A stretch of DNA of 64,000 bases from Chlorobium sp. (GCA_005862285.1 SZXW01000010.1:248001-312000), one strand, 5' to 3'. Positions 35,834 through 45,980 are shown, counted from the stretch's first letter. Notes: generated from the sequence alone by a model not told the origin. A program made the numbers and translations.

Positions 35834-36793
35834 ATGGCGAATCCTGAACATTTGATGATCATCGAGGAGGGTGTGGCGGCCTGGAATAGCTGGAGGCAGG
35901 ATAATCCCGAGGTTATCCCTGATCTCAGCAGAGCCGATCTCAACAGAGCCAATCTCCAGCAAGCCAACCTCAAAGGGGCCGACCTTCAGGAAGTCAATCT
36001 CCGAGGAGCCTTTCTCGAAGGAGCCAACCTCAAGGAAGGAAATCTGCGTGGAGCTGATTTCCGTCAAGCCTACATCCAGGAAGCAAACCTGGAAGGGGCC
36101 AACCTCAAGGAAGCCAATTTCCGTGGAGCCTTTCTCCATGAAGCCAATTTCAGCAACACGATAGCTGGCTATACTGCATTTATAGAGGTTGATCTAAGTA
36201 CTGTAAAAGGTCTTGAAACCGTAATACATGTTTTGCCATCGAGTATAGGTATAGATACCCTCTACGAATCGAAAGGAGACATTCCCAAAGTATTTCTTTT
36301 TGGGTGCGGTGTACCGGATCAGATGATCGAGTACGCCAGGTCACTGACAGAAAGCCCTATAAGATTCTATTCCTGTTTTATCAGTTACAGCTATTTGGAC
36401 GAGGAGTTTGCAAAGCACTTATGGGAAGGACTGCAGGCCAACTGCGTCCGGTGTTGGTACGCTCCGCATGACATGAAGATCAATGATAAAATCCTGCCGG
36501 TGATTGATGACATGATCCGTGTGCATGACAAGCTGTTGCTGATTCTCTCCAAGCACTCGGTTCATAGTGATTGGGTTGAGCATGAGGTCAAGCAAGCCCT
36601 GGTCATCGAGAAGGAGCGTAAAGAGAGCATATTGTTTCCGGTACGGTTAGATGAGGCAGTCATGGATAGTGATGCTGATTGGGTCGCCAATATCAAGAAA
36701 AAACGGCATATCGGGAATTTCACCCGGTGGAAAGATCATGATGCTTATTCAGCATCGTTCGAGCAGCTTCTGCTGGATTTAGAGGCGGGGTAG
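35834..36793 (+). CDS. Pentapeptide-repeat TIR-domain protein
   Basis: 319 residues. Residues 31-108 form a run of about 15 pentapeptide repeats (A[D/N]LxxA pattern, for example ADLNRANLQQANLKGADLQ), which fold as a right-handed beta helix. A linker follows, then a TIR domain at about 176-315: CFISYSYLDEEFAKHL, then CVRCWYAPHDMK, then LLLILSKHSVHSDWVEHEV. The WxxxE motif at 247-251, whose Glu is catalytic in NADase-type TIR domains, is present. Bacterial TIR proteins often deplete NAD or make cyclic ADP-ribose signals in phage defence. Here the repeat half may be the sensor or scaffold. It sits between two copies of a sigma-like module in a decayed island. Confidence 0.85.
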   Translation: MANPEHLMIIEEGVAAWNSWRQDNPEVIPDLSRADLNRANLQQANLKGADLQEVNLRGAFLEGANLKEGNLRGADFRQAYIQEANLEGANLKEANFRGAFLHEANFSNTIAGYTAFIEVDLSTVKGLETVIHVLPSSIGIDTLYESKGDIPKVFLFGCGVPDQMIEYARSLTESPIRFYSCFISYSYLDEEFAKHLWEGLQANCVRCWYAPHDMKINDKILPVIDDMIRVHDKLLLILSKHSVHSDWVEHEVKQALVIEKERKESILFPVRLDEAVMDSDADWVANIKKKRHIGNFTRWKDHDAYSASFEQLLLDLEAG

Positions 36794-36821
36794 TCTTCTT
36801 CTTTTGTATATCCGAAATGCT

Positions 36822-36840
36822 GAGGGTTCGGAGAACCCTC
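36822..36840. terminator. Perfect hairpin between convergent TIR and PAS genes
   Basis: gagggttc-gga-gaaccctc, an 8-base perfect stem with a 3-base loop (36822-36840). There is no U tract on either strand, so it may act only as a stabilising 3' stem or a weak bidirectional terminator. Confidence 0.35.
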
Positions 36841-36980
36841 TCGCAGCAATACGGTCAATATACGTTAAACGGACAGATCAAAGACTATACCGGACATTTG
36901 GATAGGGGAACTTTCCTCTTAGATTCTTATGCCGGGCATTGAGAATATTTTTTTCAACTGCATGATTTCAGGCCCCTTAT

Positions 36981-38495
36981 TCATCTCGCCAGATCAGTGA
37001 TGTCCTGAACCATCCCCAAAATATGAGTAGCTTCTCCGTGATTATCATATTGAATGAATGCTGATGCCCATATCCTGCGCTTTTCACCGTCAGCTTTCAT
37101 GATTTGGCATTCGAGCACAAAATCTTTGTTTTTTGAGATCGTTTCGGCCACATATTTTTTGACTCTCTCACGATCTTCATCAACAACGTGTTTAATAAAT
37201 GTATCAAAAGACCATTCAGAATCGAGGGTCTCATAGCCGAAAATTCGGGCATGCTCAAGCGTTCTGATAACCGAGTAGTCCTTGATGTTCGTCTGGAACC
37301 AGCCGATGTGTAATTTTTCAAGTGCCAGATAAACATGTTCTCGTGTGATAACAACATCTTCTTCGAGATGCTTCTGATCGGTTATATCGATTGCAATCCC
37401 GCAATACCGGCTAGCCTCTCCATTACTGTCAAAGACCGGTTTCCCGTTAACAAGGATCCAATGAGTTGAACCATCCGGATAAACAACGCGATATTCAATA
37501 TTTATGTCTGCCATCAGTTCAATAGCTGCATCCAATGCTCCAACGACCAGCTCCCTGTCTTCGGGATGGACGGATGTTTCCCAGAGCTGAAAAGATGGAT
37601 GCAGTCCCGGTACTTTTTCGATTCCGAAAAGTCCCCATATTTTGTTTGACCACAGTGCGTCACCTGTCTTGACATTCCAGTCCCAGAGTCCTGTATTACC
37701 GGATTCCATCGCCATGACCATCCATTTTCTATGCCCGATCAACCGCGTTTCGTCATATTTTCGGTCATTGATATCAATACAGACAACGACAAGATAATGA
37801 CGATTATCGATGACTGCTCTTTGGGCATGGATGCTGAACCAGTCGTACCTTTTTTGATTATTATGGGTATGCATTCTTGCTTCTTCAGCCTCAACGTAAC
37901 CGGAATCAAAAAGATCGGTCAACATCTCTTTTATATGCGATCGATCCTCGTTAAAGATGAGATTGAAAAAATTGTTGTTTTTTATTTGTTCGTTGTAGTC
38001 ACCAAAGAGTTCAAGAGCATAATCATTACAGGTGTGTACAAGGCACTCTTCGTCCAGGACAAAAACGGATCCGGGAATGGCGTTGAGAAGCGCTTTGTAG
38101 ACACGATCAGTTTTCCTTGCCTTTTTCTCTGCAGCGACCTGGGCTGTAATATCGTGAACAACAATCAAAAGGCGGGTGGTATTGCCTTCCGGAGTTTTTA
38201 TGGGATAGAGTGAGTTTCTGAAGATATGACCTTTTGATTCATCATCGAAAATGACATGCTCTCCCGTGGAGATGACACGATCAACCATTGCTTTTCGGCT
38301 GACCGAAAGTTCAGGATCATGATATACGCTTGATATGAGCTTAAATACGTTCATACCGTGAACATCCACGTGTTCGCTGAAAAATCTGTTAATGAAAACC
38401 GTATTGGCTTCGAGGATAGTGCCTTCAGAATCAATAATAAACGCAGGTTCAGAGAAATCCTTGAACAGAAAAAAATCATTACTACCCAATGACAT
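36981..38495 (-). CDS. Multi-PAS sensor protein without an output domain
   Basis: 504 residues made up of four PAS domains: about 8-115 (PAFIIDSEGTILEAN), 125-245 (GSVFVLDEECLVHTCNDYA), 255-375 (NTGLWDWNVKTGDALWS, a PAS_3 type with WxxSVHPEDR) and 385-504 (ending HILGMVQDITD). There is no membrane segment and no kinase, GGDEF, EAL or HTH module after the last domain; the stop follows immediately. Such proteins normally feed a histidine kinase. It may act through protein contact or be the sensory part of a broken kinase gene. No kinase remnant is visible in 36794-36980. Confidence 0.82.
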   Translation of the reverse strand: MSLGSNDFFLFKDFSEPAFIIDSEGTILEANTVFINRFFSEHVDVHGMNVFKLISSVYHDPELSVSRKAMVDRVISTGEHVIFDDESKGHIFRNSLYPIKTPEGNTTRLLIVVHDITAQVAAEKKARKTDRVYKALLNAIPGSVFVLDEECLVHTCNDYALELFGDYNEQIKNNNFFNLIFNEDRSHIKEMLTDLFDSGYVEAEEARMHTHNNQKRYDWFSIHAQRAVIDNRHYLVVVCIDINDRKYDETRLIGHRKWMVMAMESGNTGLWDWNVKTGDALWSNKIWGLFGIEKVPGLHPSFQLWETSVHPEDRELVVGALDAAIELMADINIEYRVVYPDGSTHWILVNGKPVFDSNGEASRYCGIAIDITDQKHLEEDVVITREHVYLALEKLHIGWFQTNIKDYSVIRTLEHARIFGYETLDSEWSFDTFIKHVVDEDRERVKKYVAETISKNKDFVLECQIMKADGEKRRIWASAFIQYDNHGEATHILGMVQDITDLAR

Positions 38496-38764
38496 AGTGA
38501 GTCAGGAATTGATTATGAGATACGACTTATATCTGTGATTGAAAACTTAAATAGACCTGTTTTTCTGTTAGTTCCAGTAAAAATAAACTTTTCGATTCTC
38601 TTTGATTTCATCAACCCCCATTTATACCTTTCTCTTGCACCTATGCAAAGATGCCTGTTCGTTTATTTTACGTATTCCAGATAAAACAAAGACAGTTGGA
38701 GAACATTATAACTGCCCTTGTTTTTGGGCGGAAGGTGGTTGGCATGTCCTCATCAATCGAACTC
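38496..38764. other. Intergenic region upstream of the PAS gene
   Basis: About 270 bases. The left part should hold the promoter of the PAS gene on the minus strand. No gene or clear motif is seen. Confidence 0.4.
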
Positions 38765-39300
38765 TATAAAACTCTCAACGGATATTCGTCTCTTTTCAAT
38801 CAAAGATTTTGGAAAAAATATAAATAATTTTTTACTAAACCACTTTGATAAACAAAGCTGCTTTAAAAGTAAAAAAATACACACACATCCTCCAGGAAGT
38901 CAAGGCTGTAGCCTCTCGGAGTTTTCATTGGACAATAGTTTCATTACAGCAGCTATCAAAACCAAGGAGCAACCATTTACCGCAGGTAAAGCTATGGCAT
39001 GATATTTATACCCGGGCCTATTGGATGACATATTCTAAGGATGGGGCCGACCACCTTTTTTCCAGGACTTACACGAATGTCACTCCTGAAACTCCGGCAA
39101 TCGAAAATTTCCAAACGTTCAGAAATTGTTATCACCGCAACAGTCGTTTGAATCGATCGGGCACATGGCGGAGGAATTGATTAAATAGGATGCTGATTTG
39201 AAATTGTCAGTGCTTTTGAATGAGCAAGCGAAGCTCAAGCCTGCAACGATATCGAAGATAAACGGAAGGTCTGTTGATACCTATATTTCATGGAATTTTT
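38765..39300 (+). pseudogene. Degenerate second copy of the sigma-like module
   Basis: A decayed paralogue of 35033-35640. The shared upstream blocks are followed by atggcatgatatttat where copy 1 has a full start region, so about 30 bases are lost. Further downstream the frame is broken by indels and a stop (gaattgattaaatag against gaattgattaaacag). Blocks such as actcctgaaactccggcaat and cggaaggtctgttgat remain intact. Together the two copies enclose the TIR and PAS genes. Confidence 0.8.
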
Positions 39301-39498
39301 ATCACTATTACTTTGTTATTTAAAGCACTGGATGAGTGACCAGTTTCTACCGGATGATAAAGGGTGTTGACTGATATCAGCACTCTTTATTTTTTTCCTA
39401 AATCTCGCATGCAGAAAAGCGTTGCTGATCGACAGATATACCGATAATTGGCGGATTTGGCAAAACTGCACTGGACAATAAAAGACAGCACAAATACG

Positions 39499-39524
39499 AA
39501 AACCCCTGATTTCTCAGGGGTTTT
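39499..39524 (-). terminator. Intrinsic terminator of the tmRNA gene
   Basis: aaaacccctga pairs perfectly with tcaggggtttt around a four-base loop (39499-39524). It lies 36 bases beyond the tmRNA 3' end on the minus strand. T runs on both sides allow bidirectional action. Confidence 0.75.
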
Positions 39525-39559
39525 CGGGCTTCTTCAGAATCTGTCAGAGGTCTTGTCAG

Positions 39560-39958
39560 TGGAGATGGCGGGAGTCGAACCCGCGTCCAGAACATTGCTC
39601 TATAAAGCTACCACACTCATCTCAGGTGTTCGGTGTTTCGCGAAACGGAACTACACCTGTAAAGGCCGTTTCACTATCCCTGTGTTTACCCTTCCCCTTT
39701 CCAGGGAAAAAGAAGAAGGAGCCTACTTGCGCGAACCGAAGCTCAAGCGCGGGTTATGCCATCCGCCGGATTCAGAGTAAGCGCATCCCCCGGACGGACG
39801 ATGGCTGGTGAATTAACTTTTGCTAATCAGGCAGCCATTGCATACGAATGATCGTCTGCATGTAATAGGTACATAGACTTCTTTAACGAGTCCATCCATG
39901 CTGAAACTCGGAGTGCAACTCCATATCACACCTGCCCTGTCGAAAGCCTGTCATCCCC
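39560..39958 (-). ncRNA. ssrA: tmRNA (ssrA)
   Basis: A one-piece tmRNA of about 399 nt. The 5' end ggggatgacaggctttcgac (from 39958) pairs with the 3' end catctcc-a to form the acceptor stem; the T arm gcgggttcgactcccgc lies at 39564-39585. CCA is not encoded. The tag frame lies at about 39840-39872 and reads ADDHSYAMAA followed by TGA. It ends in AMAA, the kind of hydrophobic tail recognised by ClpXP. tmRNA frees stalled ribosomes with SmpB. Integrating elements often use the 3' end of ssrA, which here faces the degraded island at 34-39.5 kb. Confidence 0.97.
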
Positions 39959-40074
39959 ATATTTACAAAGAACACCAAAGACTGAACGCAGTGGTATATA
40001 TCATTTTTCAACCAATAGAACAACAACATCTCCACCCTTTTGATTCCCGGGCGGAGATATATTATCAAAAACGG

Positions 40075-40638
40075 TCAGTTCAGTCCGGGAAGTTCGGGAG
40101 AATTCGCGACAATCTGGTACTCTCCGCCTTTAGAACGGACAGAACGGCTCCACATTCTTTCATACGCATCGCTGAAAACGATCTCCTTCGTGGCTTCCGC
40201 AGTATACCAGGCACCCTCTTCGAACTCTGTTTCGAGCTGCCCGGCAGTCCAGCCGGCATAGCCGAGGAAAAACCGGACATCGGACGACTGAATCACACCG
40301 GTATTGATAAGAAAGCTCAGCTGATCCTTGTCGCCTCCCCAGAACAGGCCGGGAAGAATTTCAAAAGAACCGTCTATCACATCCCCCCTTGTATGGAGAA
40401 AGTGCACGCTGTCGACCTGCACCGGGCCTCCCATGTGCAGGACTTCATCTATGTCCTCAAACCCGGCTATGGCTTCGCAGACTTTGAATTCCATCGGGCG
40501 GTTCAAAATAAAACCGAGAGATCCTTTTTCATTATGCTCACACATGATCAGGACCGTCCGCTTGAAATTCGATTCAAGAAGATTGGCTGAAGCAAGCAGG
40601 AGTTTTCCGGCTTCGAGTTTTTCAAATTCGTTGACCAT
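40075..40638 (-). CDS. YqgE/AlgH family protein
   Basis: 187 residues. Typical motifs are the N-terminal GKLLLASANLLESNFKRTV, then GSLGFILNRPM, HMGGPVQVDSVHFLHT and RFFLGYAGWTAGQLETE. The fold is known but the biochemical role is unsettled; members have been linked to transcription or stress regulation. It follows the bcp gene by 9 bases on the same strand and is probably cotranscribed. The start MVNEFEKLEAGKLLLA matches the family length. Confidence 0.93.
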   Translation of the reverse strand: MVNEFEKLEAGKLLLASANLLESNFKRTVLIMCEHNEKGSLGFILNRPMEFKVCEAIAGFEDIDEVLHMGGPVQVDSVHFLHTRGDVIDGSFEILPGLFWGGDKDQLSFLINTGVIQSSDVRFFLGYAGWTAGQLETEFEEGAWYTAEATKEIVFSDAYERMWSRSVRSKGGEYQIVANSPELPGLN

Positions 40639-40647
40639 TCGATTTGT

Positions 40648-41124
40648 TCAGGTTTTTTTCTGAAGATAATCGAGCACCTCCTCAGCATGCTGGGCCGGCT
40701 TCACTTTCGGCCAGACTTTTTCAATCACTCCCTGTTCATCGATAAGGTAAGTGACGCGGTTGGTGCCCATGTATTCACGTCCCATAAATTTCTTGAGACC
40801 CCACACTCCGTAAGCTTCTACAATGCTTTTTTCCGTATCAGCCACCAGCCTGAACGGGAGCTGGAACTTGTCGGCAAACTTCCTGTGCTTTCCTTCGTCA
40901 TCAACACTCACGCCAAGGACATCAACCCCTGATATGCTGAATTTAGGCAAATTATCGCGAAAAGCACAAGCTTCGGCCGTACATCCCGGAGTATCGTCCT
41001 TCGGATAGAAATAAAGCAGTACCTTCTTCCCGCGGTACTCTTCAAGGGAAACCGTCTTGCCATCCTGGTCCTTTGCCGTAAATGAAGGTGCCGGAACGCC
41101 TGCTTCAAGTAATTTTGCTGTCAT
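40648..41124 (-). CDS. bcp: Thioredoxin-dependent peroxiredoxin (BCP/PrxQ type)
   Basis: 158 residues. The active-site sequence is YPKDDTPGCTAEACAFRDN: the peroxidatic Cys in PGC and the second Cys five residues later in EAC, as in PrxQ/BCP enzymes. GREYMGTNRVTYLIDEQG is the family's later motif. It reduces hydrogen peroxide and organic peroxides with thioredoxin, useful in a strict anaerobe exposed to oxygen. It forms a two-gene unit with the AlgH gene. Confidence 0.96.
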   Translation of the reverse strand: MTAKLLEAGVPAPSFTAKDQDGKTVSLEEYRGKKVLLYFYPKDDTPGCTAEACAFRDNLPKFSISGVDVLGVSVDDEGKHRKFADKFQLPFRLVADTEKSIVEAYGVWGLKKFMGREYMGTNRVTYLIDEQGVIEKVWPKVKPAQHAEEVLDYLQKKT

Positions 41125-41200
41125 GAATGAAACTTATTTCAATTATTGATATGTTTTCCCTTGTAAATGAAACGCTTTTACTAAAAGTTTCTTGCACGGG

Positions 41201-41725
41201 ATGAAACGTTACCTTTTTTGTCCGGTTTGTGGAAATACCCTTGAACAGGGTTTTGTAGACGGGCGCGACCGGATGTTCTGCCCTTCCTGCTCATGGGTGC
41301 ATTACATCAATCCCCTGCCTGTCGCCGTTGCGTATGCGGTCAACAGGAACGACGATCTGCTGCTGGTCAGGCGGGCTCACGAACCTGCATTCAACGAATG
41401 GGCGCTTCCTGGCGGATTCCTCGAAGCGGGCGAAGAACCTCATGAGGGCTGCCTGCGGGAGCTGCACGAAGAGACTTCGCTGCGAGGCGAAATCGACGGC
41501 CTGATCGGGGTTTACCACCGTGAAGTCGAAATGTACGGATCGCTGCTCGTTATCGCCTACAAGGTTATCGTGGATGATGCATCCATCGCGATCAACCACG
41601 AACTCTTCGAAGCTGGATTCTACGCCCCTCAACAGAGGCCTGAAGTACGCATTCCACTCCATCGCAAAATCATCAGCGATGCCGCCCTGTCAGGATTTCT
41701 GTCGAACGGACAGAGGGGTTCATGA
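41201..41725 (+). CDS. Nudix hydrolase with N-terminal zinc ribbon
   Basis: 174 residues from the ATG at 41201; a TTG at 41192 would add three. The N-terminus carries two zinc-ribbon knuckles (CPVCG and CPSCS, residues about 7-30). The Nudix box follows from about residue 68: Gly, five residues, Glu, seven residues, then RELHEETSL, so all catalytic positions are present. Zinc-ribbon Nudix proteins include NADH pyrophosphatases and ADP-ribose hydrolases; the SQPWPFPxS motif of NudC is absent, so the substrate is open. It diverges from bcp. Confidence 0.9.
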   Translation: MKRYLFCPVCGNTLEQGFVDGRDRMFCPSCSWVHYINPLPVAVAYAVNRNDDLLLVRRAHEPAFNEWALPGGFLEAGEEPHEGCLRELHEETSLRGEIDGLIGVYHREVEMYGSLLVIAYKVIVDDASIAINHELFEAGFYAPQQRPEVRIPLHRKIISDAALSGFLSNGQRGS

Positions 41726-41785
41726 TCAGCCGGATAACATTAACATGCAAATAGATCCACCGGCAGAACTACCGGCGGAAACAGT

Positions 41786-42508
41786 CTACTGCCCCGTCAG
41801 TCGCCGGTTGAAATCGGTAATGAGTTCATCGAGAACAAACAGGTCCGTGCAGGCATGATGCATCTTTACTGAAAGAGGCATCATCAGCCGGCCACTGTCG
41901 GAATAACGCTGCCCGAAATAGAAAAAGCTCTGTCCCTGCATCTGTGAAGGACGCCAGTGCAGCGTCAAGCCTGTGAACCTCAGGTTGGGCAGGTTGCCGA
42001 TGAAATGTGCGAAATTGAAAACCTCTGTGGAATTTTCAGGTTCTCCGTCCGGCCTGCGAGCGATTGCAAGTTTTTCGAGATATAAGTCGATGAAGCTCCG
42101 GAAATCCTGCCGGTAAACATCCTCTAGCACGATTTCGCGAAAACGAGCAGGACCTCCTACAGCTACGGGAATGAAGATCGGCGGATTATGCAGCAAATAC
42201 CACTCTTCGCCGGTACGGCGAAGGTTGAATGAAGGGTGGGATTGCAGTGTCCGGGCAAGATGCCAGATGAGGTAAGCGAAAAATGTGCCCTTTCCGCCGG
42301 ATGACTTGATTGCAGTATATCTGGCAAATGCTTCCGTAATATCAAGCTGCAGCGTCACATCCAGATAGGGGTTCTGCAGTTCAGGGCCGGAAAAGAAATC
42401 AAGTGAAAAGCTCAGCCAGCTCCCGAGCCTCGCCGGATCAACCCGTTCAGGCATGTATCGTTCAGGGGGAATGATCATATGTCGAGTTAAGCAGTTGAGG
42501 GCGCTCAA
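41786..42508 (-). CDS. Chloramphenicol-acetyltransferase-like protein (CatA fold)
   Basis: 240 residues. The motif PLSVKMHHACTDLF near the C-terminus matches the catalytic HHxxxDG(F/L) region of type A chloramphenicol acetyltransferases, with the catalytic His kept and the following Gly replaced. FFAYLIWHLARTLQSHPSFNLR corresponds to the family's conserved central helix. Many such proteins do not confer drug resistance and acetylate other acceptors. It ends near the Nudix gene and lies 8 bases downstream of the AraC-type regulator, so they share a transcript. Confidence 0.82.
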   Translation of the reverse strand: MSALNCLTRHMIIPPERYMPERVDPARLGSWLSFSLDFFSGPELQNPYLDVTLQLDITEAFARYTAIKSSGGKGTFFAYLIWHLARTLQSHPSFNLRRTGEEWYLLHNPPIFIPVAVGGPARFREIVLEDVYRQDFRSFIDLYLEKLAIARRPDGEPENSTEVFNFAHFIGNLPNLRFTGLTLHWRPSQMQGQSFFYFGQRYSDSGRLMMPLSVKMHHACTDLFVLDELITDFNRRLTGQ

Positions 42509-42516
42509 GGATACTG

Positions 42517-43461
42517 CTATCCCTTTTCAACAGCCGTATTGTGACGCAGATTCCTGATATCCCGTAAGGGCGGCGCACCAAAGAGACGGCTGTACTCCCT
42601 GCTGAACTGGGACGGGCTTTCGTAACCCACCCTCAGCGCCGCGGTCGCCGCATCGAGATGCTCTGAAAACATGAGCCGCTTCGCTTCCTGAAGACGCAGC
42701 CACTTCTGGAACTGCAACGGAGTCATGGCAGTCAAAGCACGGAAATGGTGATGGAAGCTCGAAATGCTCATCATGGCATATGCTGCAAGTTCTTCAACCC
42801 GGAACTGTCGTTTATAATTATCTCTAAGCCATTCGACAGCCTTTGCAATCTGATTGCTCTGGCTTCCGGCCTCGATGATCTGCCGAATCCGCAAACCCTG
42901 TTCACCGACAAGCAGGCGGTAATAGATTTCACGCTTTACGAGGGGTGCAAGGATCGGAATTCCCTCCGGTTCATCAAACAGATCAATCAAACGGTGGAAA
43001 GCATCGAGTAACGGCAGCGATACTGAACCTACCGCCATGCCCCGGCCGGATCCGCTTTCCTTAGACAACGGAAGGTTATCATCTATGATCAATTGCGCAA
43101 TCTCCTGAATATTGAAGCGCAGCGTTATGCCCAGATAGGGTTTTTCATCACTTGCCCGGTTAACCTGCGCAACAACCGGCAGGTCGATAGAGGTTACAAG
43201 AAAATGATTTTCATCATACCTGTAGATATCATCGCCAAGCATGACCGTTTTGGCTCCCTGCGCAATTAGGCAGATACTCGGCCCGTGAAGATAGCTTGCC
43301 GGTTCGGAAGGGGCGTTCCTTCGGAACAGTGACAATTCAGGTATAGCGGAGGGCGACAAACTGCCTCTCGCAGTCAATCGTGCAATCTTTTCAGCAAGGA
43401 GCATCAGGTTTTTCCCGTTTCCGCCGGATTTACTCAAACCAATATCTTCTCTCTCATGCAT
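42517..43461 (-). CDS. AraC-family transcriptional regulator
   Basis: 314 residues from the ATG at 43461 (MHEREDIGLSKSG); an upstream start at 43551 would add 30 unlikely residues. The N-terminal AraC_N cupin-like domain includes GPSICLIAQGAKTVMLGDDIYRYD. The C-terminal double HTH has FRVEELAAYAMMSISSFHHHF and the signature ATAALRVGYESPSQFSREYSRLFG. It diverges from the alcohol dehydrogenase gene. Relatives with this N-domain often control neighbouring reductase genes in response to aldehydes or electrophiles, so it is a candidate regulator of the plus-strand set at 43.7-46.6 kb. Confidence 0.92.
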   Translation of the reverse strand: MHEREDIGLSKSGGNGKNLMLLAEKIARLTARGSLSPSAIPELSLFRRNAPSEPASYLHGPSICLIAQGAKTVMLGDDIYRYDENHFLVTSIDLPVVAQVNRASDEKPYLGITLRFNIQEIAQLIIDDNLPLSKESGSGRGMAVGSVSLPLLDAFHRLIDLFDEPEGIPILAPLVKREIYYRLLVGEQGLRIRQIIEAGSQSNQIAKAVEWLRDNYKRQFRVEELAAYAMMSISSFHHHFRALTAMTPLQFQKWLRLQEAKRLMFSEHLDAATAALRVGYESPSQFSREYSRLFGAPPLRDIRNLRHNTAVEKG

Positions 43462-43685
43462 GATTATATTTCCTGTTTCTGCTTCACTGACAATATCATC
43501 AAGAATTGGCAAGATACAACACTTTCCAGGAACATATAGAGAATCAGGCAAGAATTTAACAGGATCAATCTACCAGTGTCCGTACTATCGCAGGTAAATT
43601 GACAAGCATGAGAGGGAAAATTCTTATCTCAGATATGCAAAAAACTTCAGATCAGGATCAACAAGCACAAACGAGGAAAACATAA

Positions 43686-44834
43686 ATGAATAACTTCACC
43701 TTTTTCAACCCGACCAGGATCGAGTTTGGTACCGGCAAAGAGCAACTGATCGGTCAGGTTCTGGCCGACCATGGAGTAAAAAAGATTCTGTTTTGCTATG
43801 GCAGTGACCGTATCAAGCGGGATGGCCTGTTTACGACTGTCACAAAGAGTCTTAATGAACATGGTATTCAATTCGTCGAATGCGGCGGAATTGTCAGCAA
43901 TCCCGTCATCTCCAAGGTTCGCGAAGCCATTGCAATGGCCCGTGAGCATCAGGTCAATGCTGTTCTGAGCGTGGGTGGAGGTTCAGTCCTTGACAGTGCC
44001 AAGTCGATTGCCGCAGGCACTCTCTACCAGGGTGACGTGTGGGATTTGTTCAACGGTAAAGGAAAAATAAATGCGGCGCTGCCCGTATTCGATATCCTGA
44101 CGCTGGCAGCCGCCGGCAGCGAAATGAACAGCGGTGCGGTGGTGACCAACGAAGAAACCAGAGAGAAGTTTGCCATCGGCTCAGCGCACACCTTCCCGAA
44201 GGTTTCTATCGTGAATCCTGTCCTGATGCAGACAGTAACGCGAGATTATCTGGTGTATTCCGCAGCAGACATCATTGCCCACTCGATCGAAGGCTACTTC
44301 ACCGCCAGGGTGCAGCCGAAATTTCACTCGCGAATGGCTGAAGCCATTATCAACACGGTGATTGAAACGACTGAGACCCTGCTGAAAAACCCTATGGATT
44401 ACGACGCCCGTGCCGAGTTCGCCTGGGCCTCCACCCAGGCATTGAATGGCCTGATCTACGCCGGTACAGGCGGTTTCAGCTATCCCAATCACATGATCGA
44501 GCATTCATTGTCGGCCCTCTTCAATGTACCGCACGGTGCCGGCCTGTCGGTGATCATTCCCGCCTGGATGAAGTGGTATCACGGTCGTAAACCTGAACAA
44601 TTCCAGCGTTTTGCTAAATACATCTTCGGTGTTGATACCCCCGAGCAAGGTATCACCGCGTTGGAAAAGTGGTTCGACAAGATTGGCACCCCCACACGCC
44701 TGTCACAACTTGGAATTACCGAGGATGATTTGCCGGCAACAATCGAAAACATCCTCGGCAACGCCCGGTGGTTCGGCATTGCCGACATATACGAGCTGAA
44801 TGTCGTCACCGCCATCCTGCAGAACGCCCTGTAG
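43686..44834 (+). CDS. Iron-containing alcohol dehydrogenase, YqhD-like
   Basis: 382 residues. The NAD(P) motif is LSVGGGSVLDSAKSIA. Metal ligands are seen in SAADIIAHSIEGYF (Asp and His), SYPNHMIEHSLSALF (His) and NVPHGAGLSV (His). The overall sequence is of the YqhD/butanol dehydrogenase type, which reduces short aldehydes with NADPH. It is the first of three reductase genes (aldo/keto reductase and flavoprotein follow) and diverges from an AraC-type gene. Codon choice seems less typical of the neighbours (more CAG/CTG), which may hint at transfer. Confidence 0.95.
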   Translation: MNNFTFFNPTRIEFGTGKEQLIGQVLADHGVKKILFCYGSDRIKRDGLFTTVTKSLNEHGIQFVECGGIVSNPVISKVREAIAMAREHQVNAVLSVGGGSVLDSAKSIAAGTLYQGDVWDLFNGKGKINAALPVFDILTLAAAGSEMNSGAVVTNEETREKFAIGSAHTFPKVSIVNPVLMQTVTRDYLVYSAADIIAHSIEGYFTARVQPKFHSRMAEAIINTVIETTETLLKNPMDYDARAEFAWASTQALNGLIYAGTGGFSYPNHMIEHSLSALFNVPHGAGLSVIIPAWMKWYHGRKPEQFQRFAKYIFGVDTPEQGITALEKWFDKIGTPTRLSQLGITEDDLPATIENILGNARWFGIADIYELNVVTAILQNAL

Positions 44835-44901
44835 TGGCTCACATCAGGAATGGCAAGTGCTCAACGTCACGGTCATCACTATTGTTGAAAGGACAATCAC
44901 C

Positions 44902-45980
<1,079 letters not shown>

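Noticed and set aside
39448-39780. Plus-strand open frame with VEMAGVEPASRTLLYKATT
   Set aside because: It is the antisense of the tmRNA 3' half and T arm, a well-known false ORF.
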